DNA from: Pseudemcibacter sp038106445
Lineage (GTDB): Bacteria; Pseudomonadota; Alphaproteobacteria; Sphingomonadales; Emcibacteraceae
Length of the DNA: 64,000 nucleotides
Direction of reading: 5' to 3'
Assembly (NCBI GenBank): GCA_038106445.1
Contig: JAYODU010000009.1
Coordinates: 10,189-74,188, forward strand
Under the pieces are notes generated by a model. That model worked only from the letters and a program-made list of their open reading frames with translations. It had not been told where the DNA came from and searched no databases. Position numbers and translations under genes: made by a program. Numbering within the stretch: position 1 is the first letter of the stretch; each line of letters starts with the position of its first letter. This document shows, piece by piece, positions 34,706 through 43,180 of this stretch.

Positions 34706-35509
34706 GTGTTAGGCAAAGCTATAGGATTTTTGATTATAATTTTCGCATCAAGCGGATTTCCGTTAATCGCACATGCGCAGTATTTTGAAGATCGGGCTAA
34801 CGCTAAAAAATATCAGGATTGTGTAGCACTTGTGGGACAGGATAGAAATGCCGCTCTTACTGTTTCGCGAAAATGGTTTATTGAAGGTGGCGGTGTTGCA
34901 GCACAACATTGCGAAGCACTGGCACTATATGAAATGGAAAGACCAAATGATGCCGCAACCTTATTTGAGGAAATAGCAGATAAGCTTTCCCGTGGTGAGG
35001 GATTGACGGAATTTACCCGAACAAACAAAAATATACTGATTACACAGTTAAACTATCTTGCCGGTGTTGCATGGCGTGATGCCGGAGATCTTGATAAAGC
35101 GTATAATGCACTTAGTTCGACCATGATAACGCTCGCCGGGCAAGAGCAATATGGATATGAAATTTATATTGAAAGAGGACTTGTTCAACATGAAATGGGG
35201 GATTTTAAAAATGCGGTTCAGGATTTTACAAGCGCACTTGATTTAAATTCGGAAAAATTTGATGCTTTTTTATACAGGGCGGAAAGTTTTAGAAAGCTTG
35301 GTGAACATATTAAAGCCCGTCTGGATCTGAATGCAGCACTTAGTATCAATCCTGGCCAGCCGGATGTGCTTTTTGAAAGTGGGGTTAATTACCGGATGCA
35401 GCGAAATGACGAAAAAGCATTACAGGAATGGGAAAAGTTGATTTCGCTATACCCGGACAGTTATTGGCAAAAGCTTGTACAGGACAATATAAACCTGATT
35501 AGCCAGTAA
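34706..35509 (+). CDS. Exported tetratricopeptide-repeat protein
   Basis: A 267-residue protein with a signal peptide (GFLIIIFASSGFPLIAHAQ, cleavage near residue 25) and TPR-like helical repeats. The clearest spans are about 150-250: YIERGLVQHEMGDFKNAVQD, AFLYRAESFRKLGEHIKARL and VLFESGVNYRMQRNDEKALQ. It probably acts as a periplasmic protein-interaction scaffold. Start GTG 34706 has AGGAAAG upstream. Its 3' end overlaps queG by 11 nt (convergent). The partner is unknown. Confidence 0.85.
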   Translation: MLGKAIGFLIIIFASSGFPLIAHAQYFEDRANAKKYQDCVALVGQDRNAALTVSRKWFIEGGGVAAQHCEALALYEMERPNDAATLFEEIADKLSRGEGLTEFTRTNKNILITQLNYLAGVAWRDAGDLDKAYNALSSTMITLAGQEQYGYEIYIERGLVQHEMGDFKNAVQDFTSALDLNSEKFDAFLYRAESFRKLGEHIKARLDLNAALSINPGQPDVLFESGVNYRMQRNDEKALQEWEKLISLYPDSYWQKLVQDNINLISQ

Positions 35510-36629
35510 ATGGTGTGTTCCATTCTTTCATGACGGCCGGATCGCTTTCAAGCGGTGAATATGACTTTCTATAACTTTTAAATTCAATTTCCGAAGTTAA
35601 TTTGCCAAGTGCCCAAACGGCCATTGCTCTGACATATGGGCTTTCATCATCCAGTCTTTCAATCAGAACAGAACAGTATTTTTTATCATGGCTATTGCCT
35701 ATGGCGATCAGTACGTTGCGGATAAAAAAATCGCGTCCGACCCTCTTGATCGGAGAGCCCGCAAAAATCTTTCTAAAGCTTTCATCATCAAGTTTTACAA
35801 GATCATCAAGTCTTGCAGGGTTTAATTCTATCCGTGGAAAAAACTCGATTTCAGAAGTCATTTGCGCATATTTATTCCACGGACATACTGAGAGACAATC
35901 GTCACATCCATATATTCTGTTTCCCATTGCTTCCCTATATTGAAAATCGATATGGCCTTTATATTCTATCGTGAGATAAGAGATACATTTGCGAGCATCA
36001 AGTTTATAAGGTTCGGGAAAGGCATTTGTCGGGCATATATTCAGACAGGCTGTGCAGGAACCACAATGGTCATATATCTTCTTGTCATCATCGATTTTTA
36101 ATGTCGTAAATATTGATCCAATAAATAGCCAGGAGCCAAATTCCCGGCTAACCAGGTTAGTATGTTTTCCCTGCCAGCCCAACCCGGCTTTTTCGGCAAG
36201 GGGTTTTTCCATAACGGGTGCTGTATCAACAAAAACCTTTACATCAGCATCATAAGTCCGGTGGATATGGCGGGCGACCTCTTTTAGACGTTTTTTGATA
36301 ATGTCATGGTAATCTTTACCTTTGGCATAAACAGATATATTGCCAATATCATTCTTTTTAAGATCATCAAGTGGATTACATGCTGGGCCATAATTCATGG
36401 AAAGCATGATGATCGAGTTCACTTCCGGCCAAAGTTTTTTGGGTGCTTTCCGACGTTCGGCTTTTTCTTTTAACCAGCCCATTTCACCGTGGTAATTGTT
36501 ATCCAGGAATTCCTGAAAATATTCAGCGGCGTTACCAAGATTTTCGGGTGAAGTAAATCCAATTGACGAAAACCCCAAACCCTGCGCCTTGGCTTTTATA
36601 TCTTTTTTTAGAGCTTCCTGTTTGGTCAT
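35499..36629 (-). CDS. queG: Epoxyqueuosine reductase
   Basis: A 376-residue enzyme with the two [4Fe-4S] cluster motifs CGSCTACLNICPTNAF and CDDCLSVCPWNKYA (about residues 191-256), the cobalamin-binding N-terminal domain, and a C-terminal HEAT-like repeat. Family marks are AYGKDYH-type (VYAKGKDYHDIIKKRL) and VDTAPVMEKPLAEKAGLGWQGKHTN. It catalyses the last step of queuosine biosynthesis, reducing epoxyqueuosine in tRNA. It is followed by a GST gene upstream on the same strand (8-nt gap), and its 3' end overlaps the TPR gene. Confidence 0.95.
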   Translation of the reverse strand: MTKQEALKKDIKAKAQGLGFSSIGFTSPENLGNAAEYFQEFLDNNYHGEMGWLKEKAERRKAPKKLWPEVNSIIMLSMNYGPACNPLDDLKKNDIGNISVYAKGKDYHDIIKKRLKEVARHIHRTYDADVKVFVDTAPVMEKPLAEKAGLGWQGKHTNLVSREFGSWLFIGSIFTTLKIDDDKKIYDHCGSCTACLNICPTNAFPEPYKLDARKCISYLTIEYKGHIDFQYREAMGNRIYGCDDCLSVCPWNKYAQMTSEIEFFPRIELNPARLDDLVKLDDESFRKIFAGSPIKRVGRDFFIRNVLIAIGNSHDKKYCSVLIERLDDESPYVRAMAVWALGKLTSEIEFKSYRKSYSPLESDPAVMKEWNTPFTG

Positions 36630-36637
36630 GCTTAAGG

Positions 36638-37306
36638 TTAGAAGTCCGGATTACGATAGTGTGCAGCAGGTATAAGACCGGAAATATTATCCTTCAGGAT
36701 ATTTTGCATGCTTGGACGTGATTTGATCCTCGCATACCAGTCGCGTGCCGCCTTGAAATTTTCCCACGGGACATCGCCAAAAAAATCAACGCAGGACAGG
36801 TGCGCAGCAGCAGAAATATCAGCATAGGAAAAATCATTTCCAGCGAGCCAGTTTCTTCGATCAGTAAGGTATTCAATATACTGAAGGTGTGGTTTTATAT
36901 TTTGACCTGCATAACGTATGGAATTTGGCTCAGGCGTGCCTCTTTTCAGAAAACGTTTTGTCACTTTTTCATTAATCACAAGCTCGGTAACTTCACGATT
37001 AAATTTCTGGTCAAACCAATCTACCAAACGTCTTACTTCAGCTGCAATTTTTGGATCTTCACCAGTTAGATGGAAATCCGGATATACATCATCCAGATAT
37101 TCAGAAATTGCGGTCTTTCCGGCAATTATTGTTTCGTCTTCCTCAACCATAACAGGGACTGTGCCGGCAGGATTTATGATTAAATATTCATGCCGACGCT
37201 TCCATGGAAGTTCCAGATGCAGTTCGCAGTCAATTCCTTTTTCCAGTATAGCAATTCTAATTTTCCGTGAAGCCGGGCAGAACCAATAGTGATATAACCT
37301 ACGCAT
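36638..37306 (-). CDS. Glutathione S-transferase family protein
   Basis: A 222-residue cytosolic protein. The N-terminal thioredoxin-like domain (about 1-80) contains FCPASRKIRIAI and the cis-proline segment GTVPVMVEEDE. The C-terminal helical domain includes LAGNDFSYADISAAAHL, the N-capping box typical of GSTs. It should bind glutathione and act in detoxification or as a reductase; a specific class is not assigned. It is immediately upstream of queG on the same strand, so the two may be one operon, a pairing seen in other alphaproteobacteria. Confidence 0.88.
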   Translation of the reverse strand: MRRLYHYWFCPASRKIRIAILEKGIDCELHLELPWKRRHEYLIINPAGTVPVMVEEDETIIAGKTAISEYLDDVYPDFHLTGEDPKIAAEVRRLVDWFDQKFNREVTELVINEKVTKRFLKRGTPEPNSIRYAGQNIKPHLQYIEYLTDRRNWLAGNDFSYADISAAAHLSCVDFFGDVPWENFKAARDWYARIKSRPSMQNILKDNISGLIPAAHYRNPDF

Positions 37307-37419
37307 AAAGTGATATTATCCTTCCTTCCCAAAAAGTCATAGTCAAAACTAAGCCTATATAGTAAAATAAGTTATCTTGTTAAGTCGAAAAAAATATATT
37401 TTTAAATTAGGGCTGCTTA

Positions 37420-38037
37420 ATGGCGTGCTGTGATCATGATATACATGAGAAAGAATTAAAGGTCGGAAAGTTTCGTCGGGTACTCTGGGTCGTCTTCGTT
37501 GTGAACCTGATCATGTTTATAGTGGAGTTTGGTACAGCATTTTATGCGGATTCGGTATCATTACAGGCTGATGCACTTGATTTTCTGGCAGATTCAATGA
37601 CCTACGGGGTAACGCTATTGGTTCTCGGTAGTTCTATTAGGGTTAGAGCATCGGTTGCAATGCTTAAAGGGATTAGTATGGGGGTGTTGGGGTTATGGAT
37701 ATTTGCGCGAACAACGCTAAATGCGCAAGATGCCATTGTACCACTTGCTGAAATAATGGGTGCTGTAGGCATTGTTGCGCTAATTGCTAATGTTCTGAGT
37801 GCAGTTTTGCTCTTTAAGTTTCGAAGTGGTGACAGCAACATGCGTTCAATATGGTTATGTTCCCGAAATGACGCTATCGGTAATATAGCAATCGTTGTTG
37901 CGGCGTCCGGTGTGTTTGCTCTTGAAAGCGGTTGGCCGGACTTTATAGTTGCAGTACTTATGGCAACGCTTTCTCTTGTTGCCAGTATTCAGATAATAAA
38001 ACAGGCCAGGCGTGAACTTGCGGTAGTCAGTTCTTAA
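37420..38037 (+). CDS. CDF-like cation transporter lacking the C-terminal cytoplasmic domain
   Basis: A 205-residue membrane protein with about six transmembrane helices and a metal-like N-terminus, MACCDHDIHE. Helix 2 has ALDFLADSMTYG in the place of the HxxxD/DxxxD metal site. Helix 5 has CSRNDAIGN, in which the second acidic ligand of typical CDF zinc carriers appears as asparagine. It belongs to a short CDF subgroup found in proteobacteria and probably exports a divalent metal such as Zn or Co. The usual soluble C-terminal domain is absent, as in relatives of this subgroup. Confidence 0.8.
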   Translation: MACCDHDIHEKELKVGKFRRVLWVVFVVNLIMFIVEFGTAFYADSVSLQADALDFLADSMTYGVTLLVLGSSIRVRASVAMLKGISMGVLGLWIFARTTLNAQDAIVPLAEIMGAVGIVALIANVLSAVLLFKFRSGDSNMRSIWLCSRNDAIGNIAIVVAASGVFALESGWPDFIVAVLMATLSLVASIQIIKQARRELAVVSS

Positions 38038-38041
38038 TTTT

Positions 38042-38275
38042 CTAGATTAACGAAGCATCTGCCGCGTTTGGCAGATCCTCTTCCAGAATTGCCATTTGCA
38101 AAGCATAGGAAACTTCACCGTCATCTTCATCACGATAGATCATACCGATAAATTCGCCATCAAAATGAACTTCCATGCTTCCGTCTGCTGCAGGGCTTTT
38201 TTCAAGTGAAAATTTATCGTTTCCGAATTTAGTATTTAGATATTTTCTAATACGTAAAATCTCAGTACGTGTCAT
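38042..38275 (-). CDS. DUF3126 family protein
   Basis: A 77-residue acidic protein matching DUF3126 with IRKYLNTKFGNDKFSLEK and GEFIGMIYRDEDDGEVSYAL, then QMAILEEDL. The family is small, cytosolic and widespread in alphaproteobacteria; its function is unknown. It overlaps the end of the upstream hypothetical gene on the same strand by 14 nt, so it is likely co-translated with it. It is convergent with the CDF-like gene, leaving only 4 nt between the stops. Confidence 0.85.
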   Translation of the reverse strand: MTRTEILRIRKYLNTKFGNDKFSLEKSPAADGSMEVHFDGEFIGMIYRDEDDGEVSYALQMAILEEDLPNAADASLI

Positions 38276-38867
38276 TAGTGTTCCTCAAGTATGAAGTAAG
38301 TCGTCCTATATAAGGACGAATGATGGATATATTTTCATTAGCAATATAAGTTGGATCATTTAACATTGCTATAGAATTCTGAATTTTGTTAAGGAGCAGT
38401 TCTTTGTGCTCGGTAGTGATAAATTGATTTTTCTCCACCTTCACAAGTTGTTCCGCAAGATCTCTTTTCATATCCTCCAAAGTGGGGGCGTTACTATTGG
38501 GTGGGTTATTTATTAGATAAGCACCATAAGCCATCATTATCTCATCACCGATGGCTGCCCAATGAGTAGGGTTCTCAAAACCCGCATCTTTTACTATTTT
38601 GGAAAAAAAGCCATAAGTGGGATGGTTTTGCATCCTTCCTAGGTTATCTGATATTGGTGTGCGGGAGGTAAGGTTCTCACTTTGGGAATTTAAATCACTT
38701 CGTTGCGGCTGAATATTTTCCGGGTCAGATGATGTAATTAATGACTGAATCTTTGGAAGCGTTGAAAGATATTTTTCAATATCTATATCTCGCAGGGTCG
38801 TTTGAGCGTTAGCAGGAAAAAAAATAGAAAAAAATGTAATTGTGATAATTAATTTTACTATTTTCAT
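38262..38867 (-). CDS. Exported hypothetical protein
   Basis: A 201-residue protein with a signal peptide (KLIITITFFSIFFPANAQ, cleavage near residue 21). The mature part is hydrophilic and mainly helical with no recognised motif; WAAIGDEIMMAYGAYLI and EQLVKVEKNQFITTEHKELL are possible helices. The family is not recognised. The gene overlaps the DUF3126 gene by 14 nt at its 3' end. Likely periplasmic. The 288-bp AT-rich upstream region (38868-39155) holds no gene. Confidence 0.65.
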   Translation of the reverse strand: MKIVKLIITITFFSIFFPANAQTTLRDIDIEKYLSTLPKIQSLITSSDPENIQPQRSDLNSQSENLTSRTPISDNLGRMQNHPTYGFFSKIVKDAGFENPTHWAAIGDEIMMAYGAYLINNPPNSNAPTLEDMKRDLAEQLVKVEKNQFITTEHKELLLNKIQNSIAMLNDPTYIANENISIIRPYIGRLTSYLRNTNDTY

Positions 38868-39155
38868 AACGCTTCTTTCTAAAATCTAATAATATCAATA
38901 TCTTACAATAGGTAGTGGGTGGGTTAATATTGATGGGTTAGCTTAATTTATCAGCAATTTTGCGGCTAAAGTCAACAAAATCGGCAAAATTTAAATAGTT
39001 AAAATTTTATCTTTAAGCTTCAGTTTACCATTTCTAATTATAGTCCTTAATTGCGAATGAAGTTCCCTCTTGAGGTTGTAAATAAATACACATGATTTGG
39101 GGATTTTCTAACTGAAAATTAGGAACAATTTGTATTAAAATTTAGGAGTTAAAAA

Positions 39156-39533
39156 ATGGGCAAGTTGAGTAAAATTTTGGCAACAGTTATTGTAGCCACT
39201 TCAGTAGCATTTACAGGATTTGTAGCTTCTGCAAATGCACAGGATATAAGCGGATGGCAAAAAGACGTAGGTCAAGCAATTGCCAAAAAGCAATCATATC
39301 CGCGTGAAGCACTTCGTAAGTCAATCGAAGGTCAATTGAAAGTGGAAATTGATGTTGATCTTCAGGGTAATATCGTTGCACACAATGTCGTGACATCTTC
39401 TGGACATGAAGTTCTTGATCGTGAGGTCCCAAAATTAATGGATCGCGTAAGTCCACTTCCTGCACCACCAGCGGGTGTAGAAGACAGCCAACTAAAGTTG
39501 GTTGTTCCTCTTGCTTGGGCAATTCAGGAATAG
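39156..39533 (+). CDS. Exported stand-alone TonB C-terminal-domain protein
   Basis: A 125-residue protein with a cleavable signal peptide (ATSVAFTGFVASANAQ, cleavage near 28-29). A single TonB_C domain follows: SYPREALRKSIEGQLKVEIDV, then GNIVAHNVVTSSGHEVLD. It lacks the membrane anchor and proline-rich spacer of true TonB, so it probably is not an energy transducer on its own. It may act as a periplasmic binding module. AGGAG lies upstream of the start. A strong terminator follows. Confidence 0.82.
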   Translation: MGKLSKILATVIVATSVAFTGFVASANAQDISGWQKDVGQAIAKKQSYPREALRKSIEGQLKVEIDVDLQGNIVAHNVVTSSGHEVLDREVPKLMDRVSPLPAPPAGVEDSQLKLVVPLAWAIQE

Positions 39534-39580
39534 TACATAGAAGTCTGTCTAAAAAACATTGATTTTTATCATTTAAGTTC

Positions 39581-39613
39581 AAGGCCTTGAAAAGTTTTTT
39601 TTCAAGGCCTTTT
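39581..39613. terminator. Terminator between the TonB_C gene and trcR
   Basis: Long perfect stem AAGGCCTTGAAAA/TTTTCAAGGCCTT around a short T-rich loop, with flanking T and A runs; it works on paper in both directions. Confidence 0.7.
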
Positions 39614-39683
39614 CAATTGTAAAAACACTCATTATGCTGATATATTTGAAAAGTTTATAATAACAATAAAATTAGGAGTAATC

Positions 39684-40238
39684 ATGACTGAGCCTTTAAT
39701 GCCGATGGCTACAGGTGTATGGCTTGTTGATAATACTAGCCTCAGTTTTTCGCAGATCGCAAAATTTTGCGGTCTACATGAATTGGAAGTGCAGGGAATT
39801 GCTGATGAACAGGTTGCCGTCAATATTGTGGGGCTTGATCCAGTTTCAAATGGTCAGCTTACGTGGGCAGAAATTGAAAGATGTCAGAATGACGCATCAG
39901 CAACATTGCAAATAGTTATAGATGATGTGCCGGCTAAGACAAGAAGTGGTGGTGCAAAATATACGCCTGTATCAAAAAGGCAGGATAAGCCCGATGCGAT
40001 AGCGTGGCTGCTCAGATATCACCCGGAGTTGACAGATGCACAAATTTCAAAAATTGTTGGAACAACCAAGCCTACAATAACAGCTATTCGTGAACGTACG
40101 CACTGGAATATGAGCAATATTAAACCAGTAGATCCGGTGCTTTTGGGATTATGTAAACAAACTGAACTTGATGCTGCGGTTAAAAAAGCTGCCCCCAGAA
40201 GAGCTGAGATGAATGTCGATGGTTCTGATGAGAGATAG
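39684..40238 (+). CDS. trcR: Cell cycle transcriptional regulator TrcR (DUF1013)
   Basis: A 184-residue cytosolic protein with the strongly conserved DUF1013 opening PLMPMATGVWLVDNTSLSF and AKFCGLHELEVQGIADEQVA. A second helix-turn-helix-like region is LTDAQISKIVGTTKPTITAI (about 114-133). TrcR is an alphaproteobacterial transcription-associated regulator linked to the GcrA/CcrM cell-cycle circuit. AGGAG is about 7 nt upstream. Single-gene unit with terminators on both sides. Confidence 0.92.
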   Translation: MTEPLMPMATGVWLVDNTSLSFSQIAKFCGLHELEVQGIADEQVAVNIVGLDPVSNGQLTWAEIERCQNDASATLQIVIDDVPAKTRSGGAKYTPVSKRQDKPDAIAWLLRYHPELTDAQISKIVGTTKPTITAIRERTHWNMSNIKPVDPVLLGLCKQTELDAAVKKAAPRRAEMNVDGSDER

Positions 40239-40261
40239 TTCATTAATACGGTAAAGCAAAA

Positions 40262-40288
40262 AACCCGCTTCTTATGGAGCGGGTTTTT
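40262..40288. terminator. Terminator after trcR
   Basis: Stem ACCCGCT/AGCGGGT with an 8-nt loop, followed by TTTTT; on the other strand the A-rich flank gives T, so it may also end the small DUF465 gene. Confidence 0.85.
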
Positions 40289-40297
40289 AATTATATT

Positions 40298-40465
40298 TTA
40301 CTGTGCCTGTAATCTCGTCATTTCATCCTTAATCACTAATTTTGCTTTCTTGAGCTCATGAAGGATTGTGCTATCAGGTGCTGGTCGGGTTTCTTCTATA
40401 TGGATTTGTTCTTCCAAAGCGGCATGTTTACGTGATAGGGCATCAATATGAGCGTGTGAATGCAT
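40298..40465 (-). CDS. DUF465/YdcH family small protein
   Basis: A 55-residue protein reading MHSHAHIDALSRKHAALEEQ, followed by an acidic helix and LHELKKAKLVIKDEMTRLQ. It matches the DUF465 (YdcH) family of short helical-hairpin proteins. Function is unknown. The start has the strong ribosome binding site CAGGAGAC 7 nt upstream. A second DUF465 gene lies at 41511. It is small enough to be missed by length-filtered gene callers. Confidence 0.88.
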   Translation of the reverse strand: MHSHAHIDALSRKHAALEEQIHIEETRPAPDSTILHELKKAKLVIKDEMTRLQAQ

Positions 40466-40859
40466 GTTTTTTGTCTCCTGCTTATGGGTTGTCCTGAAAG
40501 GATGCTCTTCTGTTTACATAGCAAAATGATTGCACCTAAAGTATTAATAAACCGTTGAAGAGATACATATCTATGACAAAAGCGATGATTTTTTTGAATG
40601 GATCGTATCGTTGTCATAAGTCTCCTGCTTGCCGGTTAACGGGCATATTCTTATTTTTCATCCGGCCTAAAATTCTTATTAGGCTTGCTATGAACGGTAC
40701 TAATAATTATATCATATTTTTTGAATTTTGTCACGAGATTCAGTACCCGATAGACTTAGATTTATGAGCATAGCGGCAGATTTAGTGTATAAAGGCTATA
40801 AAATTTGCTATAAGCGTAACTGGTTATGAAAAATGAAGTAATTTAGGTGGCATTTTTTT
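40466..40859. other. Gene-free stretch upstream of ubiX
   Basis: AT-rich. A 70-codon open frame at 40555-40767 has no ribosome binding site or family resemblance and is not called. The ubiX and DUF465 promoters presumably lie here, but no consensus pair stands out. Confidence 0.5.
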
Positions 40860-41438
40860 ATGGTGAATAACGGGAAACGACTCATAGTCGGAATTAGTGG
40901 TGCATCTGGTGTTATATACGGCATTCGTTTGCTTGAGATATTAAAGGAACAAAAAATAGAGTGCCATCTCGTGATGTCCAAAGCGGCGGCAGTGACAGTT
41001 GGACTTGAAACCGATCTGAAAATTTCTGATATAGGAAAACTTGCACATACCGTGCATAAAGTTGATGATATTGGTGCGTCTATTGCGAGCGGCTCATTTA
41101 AAACGGACGGTATGTTAGTCGTCCCATGTTCCGTAAAAACAATGTCAGAAATAAACAGCGGCGTAACATCATCATTATTAACACGTGCGGCAGATGTGAC
41201 CCTCAAAGAAAGAAGAAAGCTTCTTCTGATGGTAAGGGAAACACCACTTCATTTGGGCCATTTGAGGACAATGACATCTTTAAGTGAAATGGGGGCTATA
41301 ATCGCGCCGCCGGTGCCTGCTTTATACTGCAAGCCGGGTTCAATTGAAGAAATGATAGATCAGACACTGGGACGTGCTCTTGATCTGTTTGGTATAGAAA
41401 TAGTCGGGCTAAAACGTTGGAAAAATAATCAAAAATAA
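40860..41438 (+). CDS. ubiX: Flavin prenyltransferase UbiX
   Basis: A 192-residue flavoprotein with FMN-binding GISGASGVIYGIRLLE near the N-terminus, VPCSVKTMSEINSG in the middle and LLLMVRETPLHLGHL (about 121-135), the prenyl-phosphate site. It makes prenylated FMN for UbiD-type decarboxylases in ubiquinone biosynthesis. No ubiD is in the window. GTGG lies upstream of the ATG. A DUF465 gene and the purEK operon follow, a common alphaproteobacterial arrangement. Confidence 0.95.
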   Translation: MVNNGKRLIVGISGASGVIYGIRLLEILKEQKIECHLVMSKAAAVTVGLETDLKISDIGKLAHTVHKVDDIGASIASGSFKTDGMLVVPCSVKTMSEINSGVTSSLLTRAADVTLKERRKLLLMVRETPLHLGHLRTMTSLSEMGAIIAPPVPALYCKPGSIEEMIDQTLGRALDLFGIEIVGLKRWKNNQK

Positions 41439-41510
41439 TTCCTTATCCAGGTAATAAAGCAGACAAAAATATGCTATAATTCGCCAATTTGAGAAAGAGT
41501 CCGATACCAC

Positions 41511-41714
41511 ATGAATATTGATGAAGAAGATATACTGGAGAAAATCCAGCAGCTGAGGGTTCAGCATCGCGATCTTGATGACGCAATAACCGCATTACTT
41601 GGTTCCGGTACTTCTGATATGATTCAAATTAGCAGGCTTAAAAAACAAAAGTTATTGATTAAGGATAAAATTGCCAAGCTGGAAGATGAGCTTCTACCGG
41701 ATATTATTGCCTGA
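41511..41714 (+). CDS. DUF465/YdcH family small protein (second copy)
   Basis: A 67-residue acidic protein with two predicted helices: DILEKIQQLRVQHRDLDDAI and ISRLKKQKLLIKDKIAKLED. It matches DUF465. Function unknown; these proteins often sit next to ubiX or purE in alphaproteobacteria. Its 3' end overlaps that of the convergent GGDEF gene by 11 nt once that gene's true C-terminus is recognised. Confidence 0.85.
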   Translation: MNIDEEDILEKIQQLRVQHRDLDDAITALLGSGTSDMIQISRLKKQKLLIKDKIAKLEDELLPDIIA

Positions 41715-42469
41715 TCCAGCTGTTTTCATTTTTTAATGACTGTTTATGGCTATACATTTTTTTATCCGCATGATCCAGCGCNNNNNNNNNNCGCCTGATC
41801 CGGGCTAATGCCGGAATGTAAAGAGTAAATTCCGTATGCTATTTTTAAAGGAATTTTTTTGCCATCAAGGATCAATGGATTTTCTTCTATTTTCTGTAAA
41901 ATCTGTTTTGCTTTTGCATCGGCATTTTCTTCACTTGCTTTTGGCATGATTATACCAAACTCGTCCCCACCAAGACGTCCTATGATATCGGAATCACGTA
42001 GACTGCCCAGCATTGTTTTTGCCAAATGAACCAATGCAAGATCGCCCGCTTTATGGCCATAATTGTCGTTGATCAATTTAAGATCATTCATATCCAGAAA
42101 AATCAGTGAGCTGTTAATGCCATAGCGATCAGAGTATGATATCATTCGTGTCATTTCACGAACAAAGGCGCGTCTGTTTGATATTTCAATAAGACTATCC
42201 TGATCAGCCAGTTTTTCCAGTTCTGAAATTCGGCGATGGGCAATTTCCAGTTCATGGCGCATATTTTCCACTTCCGCCATAAGCATCATAATAGCATTTC
42301 GCACTTTCAGCGTCATTTCAGTAGCAGGTATTCCAAGTACGCTGGTTGTGTCATTGATATTGCGGACGGAAGACGTTTCTGAAACGCTTGAAGTTGCGCT
42401 TGTTTTTTCAATAATCTTGCGGCGGATAGGTTCTGCCCGACCGACGTTGCCTGGACCTTGTACTTTCAT
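41704..42469 (-). CDS. GGDEF domain diguanylate cyclase (interrupted by an assembly gap)
   Basis: A GGDEF protein of about 250 residues after repair. The N-terminal 85 residues form a disordered part and a coiled coil (MLMAEVENMRHELEIAHRR). The catalytic domain follows with RLGGDEFGIIM (GGDEF at 167-171) and an inhibitory I-site RDSD five residues before it. It should convert two GTP to cyclic di-GMP in the cytosol. Ten Ns (41782-41791) break the frame. The sequence beyond them, ALDHADKKMYSHKQSLKN, is the expected GGDEF C-terminus, and the frame is restored if the Ns plus one duplicated CGC are removed. The stop then lies at 41704. Confidence 0.88.
41782..41791. other. Assembly gap (10 N)
   Basis: Ten Ns flanked on both sides by CGC. 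Deleting the Ns and one CGC (13 nt) reconnects the GGDEF reading frame exactly, so the true gap is probably zero and the contigs overlap. Confidence 0.9.
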
Positions 42470-42685
42470 ATATTTATTTACCTGAAGATATGTCCGTTAA
42501 AATCTACCGTTAAGATTTTATATCCTGTAATTTCACCGGTCAGTATACATACAATTGGTATATAAGACAAATAAAGATATATTTTGCGGTTCCCTTAAAT
42601 AATAGTAAACTTGCCTATCATTGGAAGATCGCTATAATCGCCTTTTTTTAATATTAGAACCACAGGCAGTTTTAAGGGAACAGAA

Positions 42686-43177
42686 ATGAGTGACAGCATG
42701 CCAGTAGTAGGTGTCATTATGGGTAGTCAGTCTGATTGGCCGGTAATGAAAGGCGCGGTTGAAATATTACACCAACTGAATGTAGCAGTTGAAAATAGAA
42801 TTGTTTCCGCTCACAGGACACCTGAAAGACTTTATGACTATGCCAAGACAGCAAAAGAACGTGGCTTGAAAGTGATAATTGCGGGCGCTGGGGGAGCCGC
42901 TCATTTACCCGGGATGGCCGCGTCAATGACAACTTTGCCCGTATTGGGGGTGCCGATTGAAAGCAAGGCGTTAAAGGGCATGGATAGTCTTTTATCTATT
43001 GCGCAAATGCCGGGCGGTATTCCTGTTGGAACCCTTGCGATTGGCGCAGCAGGTGCAAAGAACGCAGGTATTCTTGCGGCATCCATTATCGCTTTGGGTG
43101 ATGAAACTGTGGCAAAATCACTGGAAGAGTGGCGCAGTCATCAAACGGCTTCTGTTGCTGAAATTCCAATTGACTAA
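42686..43177 (+). CDS. purE: N5-carboxyaminoimidazole ribonucleotide mutase
   Basis: A 163-residue enzyme with VGVIMGSQSDWPVM (phosphate loop), VSAHRTPERLYDYA (catalytic histidine), AGAGGAAHLPGM and LGVPIESKALKGMDSLLSI. It moves the carboxyl group of N5-CAIR to make CAIR in purine synthesis. It forms an operon with purK (3-nt gap). The length is normal for class I PurE. Confidence 0.97.
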   Translation: MSDSMPVVGVIMGSQSDWPVMKGAVEILHQLNVAVENRIVSAHRTPERLYDYAKTAKERGLKVIIAGAGGAAHLPGMAASMTTLPVLGVPIESKALKGMDSLLSIAQMPGGIPVGTLAIGAAGAKNAGILAASIIALGDETVAKSLEEWRSHQTASVAEIPID

Positions 43178-43180
43178 AGC

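Noticed and set aside
40555..40767. 70-codon open frame in the gap upstream of ubiX
   Set aside because: No ribosome binding site, odd composition and no recognisable domain; likely chance.
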